The notes below the pieces were generated by a model. The model saw nothing but the letters and a program-made list of their open reading frames with translations. It had not been told where the DNA came from and ran no database searches. Below are positions 1 to 4,603 of a stretch of DNA of 6,743 bases, in pieces. Source of the DNA: Clostridiales bacterium. Its GTDB lineage: Bacteria > Bacillota > Clostridia > Oscillospirales > Oscillospiraceae. Numbering within the stretch: the first letter of the stretch is position 1; the number at the start of each line of letters is the position of its first letter. The stretch is from positions 1-6,743 of the forward strand of contig PITX01000072.1 of NCBI GenBank assembly GCA_017577345.1, written 5' to 3'. The position numbers were made by a program, and so were the translations under genes.

Positions 1-457
1 CGTCTGCACTGTGATCCGCCTTGCGCAGGAGGGCATCGTTGACGATGATGCCGTACGCCTCATAGCAGTAGCCTGCACAGTAGGTCTTGCCGTCCTCACC
101 CTTGAGATTGAAGTCCTCCGTGGTCATTTCCTTCAGAAAATCCGTATCATCCAGCGGCAGACAGTACGCCTGCCACTCCTCCAGGTCCGCCTCGTTGCCG
201 CACTGGAACAGCGTCGGCGCATCGCTTTTGCCCATTTCGGCAGTCAGCGTGTTGCTGTACGAACCGGATGCCGCCGTGACGACCTTGACCTCCACCCCGG
301 TCTGGTCGGTATAGGTCTTGGCAAGCGCCTGCCATGCCATATCCGCCTCGGGTTTGAAATTCAGATAGTACACCGAGCCCTCGTCCCTGCCTGCACAGCC
401 TGTGCACAGGCTCGCAGTCAAAACCAAAATCAACAGCAGCGCAATCGCTTTTTTCAT
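1..457 (-). CDS. Extracellular solute-binding lipoprotein of a carbohydrate ABC importer (partial)
   Basis: Only the first 152 residues are present; the C-terminus lies beyond the left edge. The protein begins MKKAIALLLILVLTASLCTG followed by Cys21. This is a lipoprotein signal peptide: two lysines, a hydrophobic core, and a CTGC lipobox that is slightly unusual in having Cys rather than Leu at -3. The mature part has features typical of family 1 solute-binding proteins of CUT1 sugar importers: YYLNFKPE at the first strand, TGVEVKVVTAASGSYSNTL, APTLFQCGN, and a YGIIVND stretch where the lobes meet. It would sit outside the membrane, tethered by lipid, and deliver a sugar to permeases not seen here. 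The start is supported by GGGAGG at 463-468, 5 nt from ATG. It follows the transporter ATPase gene by 96 bp, but a terminator-like hairpin intervenes. The substrate cannot be told from the sequence. Confidence 0.9.
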   Translation of the reverse strand, partial: MKKAIALLLILVLTASLCTGCAGRDEGSVYYLNFKPEADMAWQALAKTYTDQTGVEVKVVTAASGSYSNTLTAEMGKSDAPTLFQCGNEADLEEWQAYCLPLDDTDFLKEMTTEDFNLKGEDGKTYCAGYCYEAYGIIVNDALLRKADHSAD

Positions 458-520
458 AGCGTCCTCCCGTACTTCCTGTTCTTTTCCTTTTATTCATCTC
501 CCGATTTTGCCTGTTTATGC

Positions 521-555
521 AAAAACGCAGAGGAGCGCGTTGCTCCTCTGCGTTT
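521..555 (-). terminator. Intrinsic terminator/attenuator between ATPase and solute-binding protein genes
   Basis: A perfect 14-bp inverted repeat (523-536 with 542-555) has a 5-nt loop. Read on the minus strand the stem is followed by a run of five T, the form of a rho-independent terminator. The TAA stop of the ATPase gene (554-556) lies in the first arm, so ribosomes finishing the ATPase gene would cover it. It could set a lower level of the downstream binding-protein gene or separate two transcription units. No convincing promoter was found in the 60 bp between it and the next start codon. Confidence 0.85.
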
Positions 556-1723
556 ATTGCAGAATATTTTCTCCGCTTTCGCGGTAGAACAGGTGGCACA
601 GGGCAGGGTCAAGGTCGATGCAGACCGTTTTACCGCCGCCCAATATCTCTGTTTCCATGCCCGTTGTGGGAATGACCGCCGTGACGCGGCTGTCTCCCGC
701 CGTCATGTGCAGGTGCATCTCGCTGCCCATCCTCTCGGATACCTCGATCTGCGCGGCAATGCCGTCCTGCGTCAGACGCAGGTGCTCCGGTCGGATACCC
801 AGTACGATCTGTGTTTCCGGCTGTTTCATTTGATGCAGCGCATCCTGCTGTTCCCGTGAAAGCGTTACCGTGCGTCCGAGAACCTGCACGCAATAGCTTC
901 CGTTGATTATTTTCAACTCTGCGTTTTCAAAGAAATTCATCTGCGGCACGCCGATAAAGCCCGCTACAAAGAGGTTTTTCGGATGGCGGAAGACCTCCTG
1001 CGGTGTGCCGATCTGCTGAATGAAGCCGTCGCGCATGACGACGATACGGTCACCCAGTGTCATTGCCTCGGTCTGATCGTGTGTTACATAGAGGAATGTG
1101 GTGTTGATGCGCGAACGCAGTTTGATCAGCTCCGCCCGCATCTGATTGCGCATTTTCGCGTCCAGATTGGACAGCGGCTCGTCCATCAGAAGCACCTGCG
1201 GATCGCGTACGATCGCCCGTCCGATGGCAACGCGCTGCCGCTGGCCGCCGGACAGTGCCTTCGGCTTCCGTCTGAGATAGTCCGTGATCCCCAAAATCTC
1301 CGCCGCCTCGCGCACCTTACGGTCGATTTCGTTCTTCGGTCGTTTCTGCATTTTCAGAGAAAACGCCATATTCTCATACACCGTCATATGCGGATAAAGC
1401 GCGTAGCTCTGAAACACCATGGCAATATCACGGTTTTTCGGCGCGACATCATTGACCAGCCGGTCACCGATGTACAGCTCCCCTGCGGAGATCTCCTCCA
1501 GTCCTGCCACCATGCGAAGCGTCGTGGATTTTCCGCAGCCGCTCGGTCCGACCAGTACCACAAATTCACGGTCGGCGATCTCCAGATTGAATTCCTGCAC
1601 TGCGACAACGCCTTCGTCCGTGATCTGCAAATTTGCAGGCCGTTCCGATGCATCCTTTGACTTTTTCCGCTTTTCGGTGTTCGGATAGATCTTTCTGATG
1701 TTTTTCAGGGTCACACTTGCCAT
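554..1723 (-). CDS. ugpC: Sugar ABC transporter ATP-binding protein, UgpC/MsmX/MalK family
   Basis: This 389-residue protein is the ATP-hydrolysing subunit of a CUT1-type carbohydrate importer, acting as a dimer under the permeases in the cytoplasm. All motifs are present in order: Walker A GPSGCGKST (59-67), Q-loop VFQSYALYP (Gln105), signature LSGGQ (157-161), Walker B VLLMDE (177-182) and H-loop His215 in VTHDQTEA. A C-terminal regulatory TOBE-like region follows, with VLGIRPEHL. The start was placed at 1723 because MASVTLKNIRKIYP is the family's usual beginning. The frame stays open upstream to a TTG at 1834 but that extension is basic and unlike the family. The SD is weak (GGGG about 12 nt upstream). 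Compared with MalK, a lysine-rich insert of about 23 residues lies after KIYP. Such ATPases often serve several importers, so the binding protein next door may be one of several partners. The gene symbol is assigned by family. Confidence 0.95.
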   Translation of the reverse strand: MASVTLKNIRKIYPNTEKRKKSKDASERPANLQITDEGVVAVQEFNLEIADREFVVLVGPSGCGKSTTLRMVAGLEEISAGELYIGDRLVNDVAPKNRDIAMVFQSYALYPHMTVYENMAFSLKMQKRPKNEIDRKVREAAEILGITDYLRRKPKALSGGQRQRVAIGRAIVRDPQVLLMDEPLSNLDAKMRNQMRAELIKLRSRINTTFLYVTHDQTEAMTLGDRIVVMRDGFIQQIGTPQEVFRHPKNLFVAGFIGVPQMNFFENAELKIINGSYCVQVLGRTVTLSREQQDALHQMKQPETQIVLGIRPEHLRLTQDGIAAQIEVSERMGSEMHLHMTAGDSRVTAVIPTTGMETEILGGGKTVCIDLDPALCHLFYRESGENILQ

Positions 1724-1846
1724 ACCATACCGCTGCCCCGACCGCCGCAGTGCGCCAGCCGAGTCTCTCCTTTTCCCGAAAGACGCGCGTCCTTCGTGAT
1801 CTCCGGCATAGCTTATGTATTTTTTTGCCTGCAATTCATCGCAGCT
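1724..1846 (-). other. Gap between tadA and the ABC ATPase gene
   Basis: 123 bp without a supported gene. There is no T-rich-tailed hairpin, so read-through from tadA into the ATPase gene is possible. A TTGCAG followed by an A-rich stretch and TACATA is too far from consensus to call a promoter. The one palindrome, GACGCGCGTC at 1782-1791, has no T tail. Confidence 0.4.
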
Positions 1847-2329
1847 TCATGTATTCGGTTTTCTCCATGTTTTGACTGTCGGATTGGCACGAAGCTCGCG
1901 GAAAAATGCCTGCAAAACCGCGCTGCATTCCTCCTCCAAGACCCCGCGTGTGATCTCCGGGCGGTGATTATACGGCAAGTCAAACAGATTTGTCAGTGTC
2001 CCGCAGGAGCCTGCCTTGCTGTCCGCCGCGCCGTAAACCACTCGCTTTATCCGCGCATTGATGACCGCCCCGGCGCACATCGGACACGGCTCCAGCGTGA
2101 CATACATCGTACACTGCCACAGCCGCCAGCCGCCCAGCGTCTTGCACGCCTCGTCAATTGCCTCCAGCTCCGCATGGCAAAGGGCATTTTTTGCACTTTC
2201 GCGCCGATTCCTGCCGCGCCCGACGATTTTTTCGCCGTCCGTGATCACACAGCCCACCGGCACCTCGCCCTCTGCAGCCGCCTCCCGCGCCAATTGGAGT
2301 GCCTCGCGCATATATTCCTCGTCTGTCAT
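1847..2329 (-). CDS. tadA: Possible independent TadA from internal start
   Basis: An in-frame ATG at 2327-2329 begins MTDEEYMREALQLAREAAAE, the normal N-terminal helix of TadA. It would give a 160-residue enzyme with His52, Glu54, Cys82 and Cys85 as active-site residues, close to the positions in stand-alone TadA proteins. GGGGG at 2337-2341 lies 7 nt upstream within GGGGGTGA, a near match to the consensus SD. Translation from here would supply free deaminase from the same mRNA as the fusion. It is listed separately because this may be the ancestral gene start; which product is made is not decided by the sequence. Confidence 0.6.
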   Translation of the reverse strand: MTDEEYMREALQLAREAAAEGEVPVGCVITDGEKIVGRGRNRRESAKNALCHAELEAIDEACKTLGGWRLWQCTMYVTLEPCPMCAGAVINARIKRVVYGAADSKAGSCGTLTNLFDLPYNHRPEITRGVLEEECSAVLQAFFRELRANPTVKTWRKPNT

Positions 2330-2707
2330 GGCTTCACCCCCGATTTTCTCCATGATAGCCGATTTTTTTCTGTCCGTCAACTCCCCTGCGGTCAGAACGG
2401 CGTTTAGGAGGAGTGACGCATCCTCGAAAGGCAGGGGTTGTCCCGCCTCCGTGCGCAGCGGTCTGCGAAAGCGCTCCGTCAGGGCGTTCAGGCACGGTGC
2501 ATCCGCCGCCTTTGCGCGACCTGTCAGCAAAAAATCCGTCGATACGCCGAACAGCCGCGCCATTTCGACCAACAGCGCGGTCGACGGGATACGCCGCTCC
2601 TGCTCATACATCCCCACCGCGCTCGGGCTGACCTTCAACGCCGCCGCCAGTGCGCGCTGTGACAGTCCTGCCTGTCGACGCAAAAGCGCAATTCTCGCCC
2701 CCAGCAT
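1847..2707 (-). CDS. tadA: XRE helix-turn-helix protein fused to tRNA adenosine deaminase TadA
   Basis: One uninterrupted 286-residue frame. Residues 5-62 are an XRE/Cro-type HTH (IALLRRQAGLSQRALAAAL, then SPSAVGMYEQERRIPS and FGVSTDFLLTG). Residues 63-126 are a poorly defined linker. Residues 127-286 are a full-length TadA: HAE at 178-180 with catalytic Glu180, and PCPMC at 207-211, giving zinc ligands His178, Cys208 and Cys211. TadA converts A34 to inosine in the tRNA-Arg(ACG) anticodon and is normally about 155-170 residues without a DNA-binding domain. The start at 2707 has AGGAGG at 2715-2720, 7 nt upstream. The junction has its own SD and ATG (see the internal start), and a G5 run where one extra G would end the HTH part at TGA. 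So this is either a true fusion or two genes joined by an indel. It is the first gene before the ABC ATPase and is divergent from the small-gene cassette. Confidence 0.9.
   Translation of the reverse strand: MLGARIALLRRQAGLSQRALAAALKVSPSAVGMYEQERRIPSTALLVEMARLFGVSTDFLLTGRAKAADAPCLNALTERFRRPLRTEAGQPLPFEDASLLLNAVLTAGELTDRKKSAIMEKIGGEAMTDEEYMREALQLAREAAAEGEVPVGCVITDGEKIVGRGRNRRESAKNALCHAELEAIDEACKTLGGWRLWQCTMYVTLEPCPMCAGAVINARIKRVVYGAADSKAGSCGTLTNLFDLPYNHRPEITRGVLEEECSAVLQAFFRELRANPTVKTWRKPNT
2337..2341 (-). promoter_or_regulatory. Internal ribosome binding site for TadA within the fusion
   Basis: A run of five G followed by TGA stands 7 nt before the internal ATG. The SD-like sequence and spacing are as good as those of ordinary starts in this window. 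The same run is the place where an insertion of one G would put TGA (2334-2336) in the HTH reading frame. Confidence 0.55.
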
Positions 2708-2793
2708 CCGTTTCCCTCCTCATTCGTTCTCTCTTCACCCTATCATTTCGGCAGCGCACAATTTGTAATAAACTGCACTTTCGAAAAAAATGC

Positions 2794-2822
2794 TTGACAT
2801 CACACGAATTGTGTAGTACACT
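2794..2822 (+). promoter_or_regulatory. Sigma-A-type promoter of the small-gene cassette
   Basis: A perfect -35 TTGACA (2794-2799), a 17-bp spacer and a -10 TACACT (2817-2822; four of six consensus bases). A stretch of A at 2784-2790 precedes the -35 and could act as an UP-like element. Transcription would start near 2829 and give a leader of about 130 nt before the first supported gene of the cassette. No equally good minus-strand promoter for the XRE-TadA gene was found in the gap. Confidence 0.75.
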
Positions 2823-2832
2823 CTCTGTGTAG
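2802..2832. promoter_or_regulatory. GTGT/ACAC inverted repeats over the promoter, candidate operator
   Basis: GTGTA-G-TACAC (2811-2821) is a perfect interrupted palindrome covering the end of the spacer and most of the -10 box. A further ACAC at 2802-2805 and a second GTGTAG at 2827-2832 (16 bp from the first) surround it. The position is right for a repressor site in the gap between an HTH gene and a divergent cassette. Binding by the XRE domain is only an inference. Confidence 0.45.
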
Positions 2833-2882
2833 AAATAGGAAATAATTGGAAATAAATATTTGCAATATTGTTTCGTTGTTTC

Positions 2883-2960
2883 ATGTTTTCTCTCCTTAAT
2901 AATGGTTTTTGCGGTCGTGATTTGCCTCGCTTGGATAAGCTGAATCCCAACAGGAGGTGA
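2883..2960 (+). CDS. Possible 25-aa leader peptide
   Basis: An ATG-started frame in the cassette leader encodes MFSLLNNGFCGRDLPRLDKL followed by five more residues. It stops at the TGA that is part of the AGGAGGTGA SD of the next gene. No SD precedes its ATG, and no family is recognised. The overlap of its stop with the downstream SD would allow translational coupling if it is translated. It may equally be chance, as a frame this short has little statistical weight. Confidence 0.25.
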   Translation: MFSLLNNGFCGRDLPRLDKLNPNRR

Positions 2961-2966
2961 ATCCGG

Positions 2967-3125
2967 TTGACCAGGTCAAAAACCGTGTGCTGGTGTGATA
3001 TCTGCGGCACGGAGCTCTACGCCGGAGACGCTTGCTACCGCCTCAACGGGCTGTGCATCTGTCCCGACTGCCTGACTGCTTACGCACGCGACTTCTTTCG
3101 GACAGCTCTGGAAGTCATCGTATGA
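2967..3125 (+). CDS. Small cysteine-rich zinc-binding protein (TTG start)
   Basis: A 52-residue protein that standard callers can miss because it starts with TTG. A full consensus SD, AGGAGGTGA at 2952-2960, stands 9 nt (from AGGAGG) before the TTG. It contains CWCDICGTELYAGDACYRL followed by CICPDC: cysteines 8, 10, 13, 23, 30, 32 and 35. The CxxC pair at 10-13 and CxxC at 32-35 form a plausible treble-clef or zinc-ribbon site. A short amphipathic tail (YARDFFRTALEVIV) follows. Its stop overlaps the next start as ATGA (3122-3125), a sign of an operon and translational coupling. Similar cysteine-rich proteins of this style occur in Clostridia, but no function is known to me. With the sigma-like protein two genes downstream, a role in transcription control is possible. 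Confidence 0.8.
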   Translation: MTRSKTVCWCDICGTELYAGDACYRLNGLCICPDCLTAYARDFFRTALEVIV

Positions 3126-3355
3126 GGCTGTATGAGCTTTCCGAGGGCTACCGTCTGGCAGTCGCCCCTCTGCGCGAAAAGCTGCGGCGTCTGCGGCTGG
3201 AGCTGAAAGAAACCGAGGATGCGCAGCGGCGTGCCGCTCTGCGCCACGAGATCGCGCTCCTGTCGGGGATCATGACGCAATGCCGAGAGCTGGCGGAGCT
3301 GACAGCACATTATTATGAAAGGGACTTTTGGCGCAATGAAAAATATACCCTCTGA
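3122..3355 (+). CDS. Small helical (coiled-coil-like) protein of unknown function
   Basis: A 77-residue protein rich in Leu, Arg and Glu. Residues about 10-60 form long predicted helices with heptad-like leucines (LREKLRRLRLELKETEDAQR). The tail is aromatic and charged: HYYERDFWRNEKYTL. The ATG overlaps the upstream stop by 4 nt, and its own 3' end overlaps the next gene by 20 nt, so the three genes form one tightly packed unit. The frame is open further upstream to 3032 but that part is the zinc-protein gene in another frame, so the ATGA start was chosen. No signal peptide or membrane segment is visible. A protein-protein adaptor role for the neighbouring HTH protein is inference only. Confidence 0.75.
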   Translation: MRLYELSEGYRLAVAPLREKLRRLRLELKETEDAQRRAALRHEIALLSGIMTQCRELAELTAHYYERDFWRNEKYTL

Positions 3356-3575
3356 TTATTCCGATTTGCGTCTGCCGCGGCAGGTGCAGCTGCGGCGGAT
3401 GCAGCGCGTGATCAGCGACGAGCTGACGGTCTTGCAGCGCGAGGTGCTGCTGGCGGTCTACTACGGCGGCAAAACACAGGCACAGATCGCCGCCGAGCGT
3501 GGCGTGAGCCGCTCCACCGTCTGCCGCACTCTGCATCGGGCAGAACAGCGTCTGCGCCGCTTCCTGCGCTATTAG
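3336..3575 (+). CDS. Sigma-70 region-4-like HTH DNA-binding protein
   Basis: A 79-residue basic protein. Residues 29-75 match the helix-turn-helix of sigma-70 region 4: ELTVLQREVLLAVYYGGKTQ, then AQIAAERGVSRSTVCRTLHR and AEQRLRRFLRY. There is no region 2, so it is not a complete sigma factor. It could be a small regulator binding -35-like DNA, or a partner of RNA polymerase. Two starts are possible. ATG 3336 (MKNIPSDYSDLRLP) has GGGA 11 nt upstream; ATG 3315 adds 7 residues but has no SD. The first was preferred. The 20-bp overlap with the preceding gene suggests coupled translation. It is followed 5 nt after its stop by a strong hairpin. The cassette might regulate itself or distant genes. 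Confidence 0.85.
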   Translation: MKNIPSDYSDLRLPRQVQLRRMQRVISDELTVLQREVLLAVYYGGKTQAQIAAERGVSRSTVCRTLHRAEQRLRRFLRY

Positions 3576-3580
3576 AAATA

Positions 3581-3634
3581 CATAAAAATAACCCTCCCGA
3601 CCATACTAAAAAAGTCGGGAGGGTTATTTTTATG
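3581..3634. terminator. Perfect 21-bp hairpin after the HTH gene, overlapping a start site
   Basis: 3581-3601 pairs without mismatch to 3614-3634 across a 12-nt loop. The core is GC-rich (ACCCTCCCGAC) with A and T runs at the stem base, as in bidirectional rho-independent terminators. It begins 5 nt after the stop of the sigma-like gene. The 3' arm contains GGGAGGG (3617-3623) and the ATG (3632-3634) of the next small ORF. In a read-through transcript the hairpin would therefore hide that gene's SD and start codon. Confidence 0.85.
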
Positions 3635-3769
3635 GAACATCCGAAAAAGCCGGAGCGTTATTCCGATCTGCATGACCCCAAGCTGCCGGTCATCCATGGA
3701 CACGACTGCGGAAACCGCGCCGAAAGTCACATCCGTCCGTCACCGCGTCCGGAGGATGTGCAAGAATAA
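3632..3769 (+). CDS. Small hydrophilic ORF (45 aa) between two hairpins
   Basis: Starts at ATG 3632 with GGGAGGG 8 nt upstream, both inside the preceding hairpin arm, and ends with TAA 3767-3769 inside the next hairpin. The product is hydrophilic and rich in Pro, His and charged residues: MEHPKKPERYSDLHDPKLP, then a single Cys in HGHDCGNRAESHIRP, and an acidic end. It has no membrane segment, signal or recognised domain. Evidence for coding is the good SD spacing and an exact fit between the two hairpins. Evidence against is the short length and lack of any recognised family. If real, it belongs to the plus-strand cassette and would be expressed by read-through or from an unseen promoter. Confidence 0.45.
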   Translation: MEHPKKPERYSDLHDPKLPVIHGHDCGNRAESHIRPSPRPEDVQE

Positions 3770-3798
3770 AAGGGACTGTTTTTACAGCCCCTTTTATT
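3765..3798. terminator. Shared terminator of convergent units
   Basis: Arms 3765-3779 and 3784-3798 form a 15-bp stem with a TTTT loop. The single non-Watson-Crick position (3775/3788) is an A-C mismatch in plus-strand RNA but a G-U pair in minus-strand RNA. The hairpin is thus slightly better for the minus-strand operon, and a T-rich tract follows on both sides. Both stop codons lie in it: TAA of the 45-aa ORF in the left arm and TAA of the membrane protein gene in the right arm. Confidence 0.8.
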
Positions 3799-4588
3799 TG
3801 AATGTCCAAAGTGTGCCGTTTTCAAGTAAAATCGACACGACACCGTGCATCGAATGACCGGTATCGGCATCGAAGGTGATCGTCGCCTTTGTGCCGTCCG
3901 CCAACTCCGCGTCAAAATAATAATGCGGCTCCTTTGTGCAGGAATACGACCAGGTCAGCTTCCATGCGCCGTCCGGGCAGTAAAGATGCCCGGTCAGATC
4001 GCTGTAGAGCGACAGCGTATAGTCCGTGCCGTAGTGGTAGGTCACCTTGCCGTCCTGCGTCGAAGCGTAGAGACGGCGGTAGCCGGTCGCCTCCTTTTCC
4101 TGCGGCTGAAGCGGCGGCTGAACGCGCAGATAGCATAGATCCTTGCAGCCGCTGTCCGTCACCGCCGTGATCACACAGTCACCCTCGGAAATCGCGGTCA
4201 GAAGACCGTCCTGTACCGTGGCAACGCGCTCGTCGCTGCTGGTCCATGTCAGCTCATCGTCCGAGTCCTCCGGCGTGAGCTTGTAGGTCATATGGCAGGT
4301 CGTCCCCACCTTGACCGACATTTCGCTGCTCGTCAGCCGGATCGCCTCTGCAGGCGTTCCGCGCAAAATCAGATACAAAACAACGGCAAGCACAAGCACC
4401 GCCGCACCGATCGCAATCCACTGCGCAGGAGACAGTCTTTTTCTCTGTTTAGTTTTCTTCGGTGTCTCTGCGGTTCCGGATTGCTCCGTATTCGGCTCCG
4501 GTACGGCAGACTCCGTCAGCGGTGCGCCGCAGGTGCCGCAATAGAGCGACGACCCGGCACATTCGCTGCCGCATTGCCTGCAAATCAT
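3794..4588 (-). CDS. Zinc-ribbon / single-pass membrane protein with BIG2 and beta-rich C-terminal domain
   Basis: 264 residues. A zinc ribbon at the N-terminus (MICRQCGSECAGSSLYCGTC; Cys3, 6, 17, 20) is followed by a Lys/Arg-rich linker and one membrane helix (about 57-76, WIAIGAAVLVLAVVLYLIL). A BIG2 Ig-like domain follows (about 80-157, with LTWTSSDERVATV and a GDCVITAV strand). Last is a beta-rich domain (168-264) containing LYSDLTG, LTWSYS and ADGT. Positive charges before the helix predict a cytoplasmic ribbon and an extracytoplasmic C-terminus. The start is supported by GGAGG at 4596-4600, 7 nt upstream and 3 nt after the previous stop, so it is translated with the gene before it. It is a paralogue of that gene over BIG2 and the C-terminal domain. 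Function is unknown; an envelope or adhesion role is a guess from BIG2. Confidence 0.85.
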   Translation of the reverse strand: MICRQCGSECAGSSLYCGTCGAPLTESAVPEPNTEQSGTAETPKKTKQRKRLSPAQWIAIGAAVLVLAVVLYLILRGTPAEAIRLTSSEMSVKVGTTCHMTYKLTPEDSDDELTWTSSDERVATVQDGLLTAISEGDCVITAVTDSGCKDLCYLRVQPPLQPQEKEATGYRRLYASTQDGKVTYHYGTDYTLSLYSDLTGHLYCPDGAWKLTWSYSCTKEPHYYFDAELADGTKATITFDADTGHSMHGVVSILLENGTLWTFK

Positions 4589-4603
4589 TGGCTTGCCTCC
4601 GTG

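Noticed and set aside
11..859. A long plus-strand open frame (282 codons) antisense to the binding protein and ATPase genes
   Set aside because: It crosses two genes with unmistakable motifs on the other strand; the product has no recognisable domain and the frame is a by-product of GC-rich codons.
1782..1791. Palindrome GACGCGCGTC between tadA and the ATPase gene
   Set aside because: Ten bases in GC-rich DNA can occur by chance, there is no T tail, and no promoter overlaps it.
1724..1834. Longer ATPase start (TTG at 1834)
   Set aside because: The added 37 residues do not resemble the family, while MASVTLKNIRKIYP at 1723 is the usual N-terminus.
2823..2882. AT-rich leader with repeated GAAATA motifs as a riboswitch or origin
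   Set aside because: No conserved riboswitch core or DnaA-box cluster can be recognised; it is probably just leader sequence.
2735..3010. A 91-codon minus-strand open frame in the divergent gap
   Set aside because: It overlaps the strong plus-strand promoter and the TTG-started zinc protein gene and has no domain or SD worth trusting.
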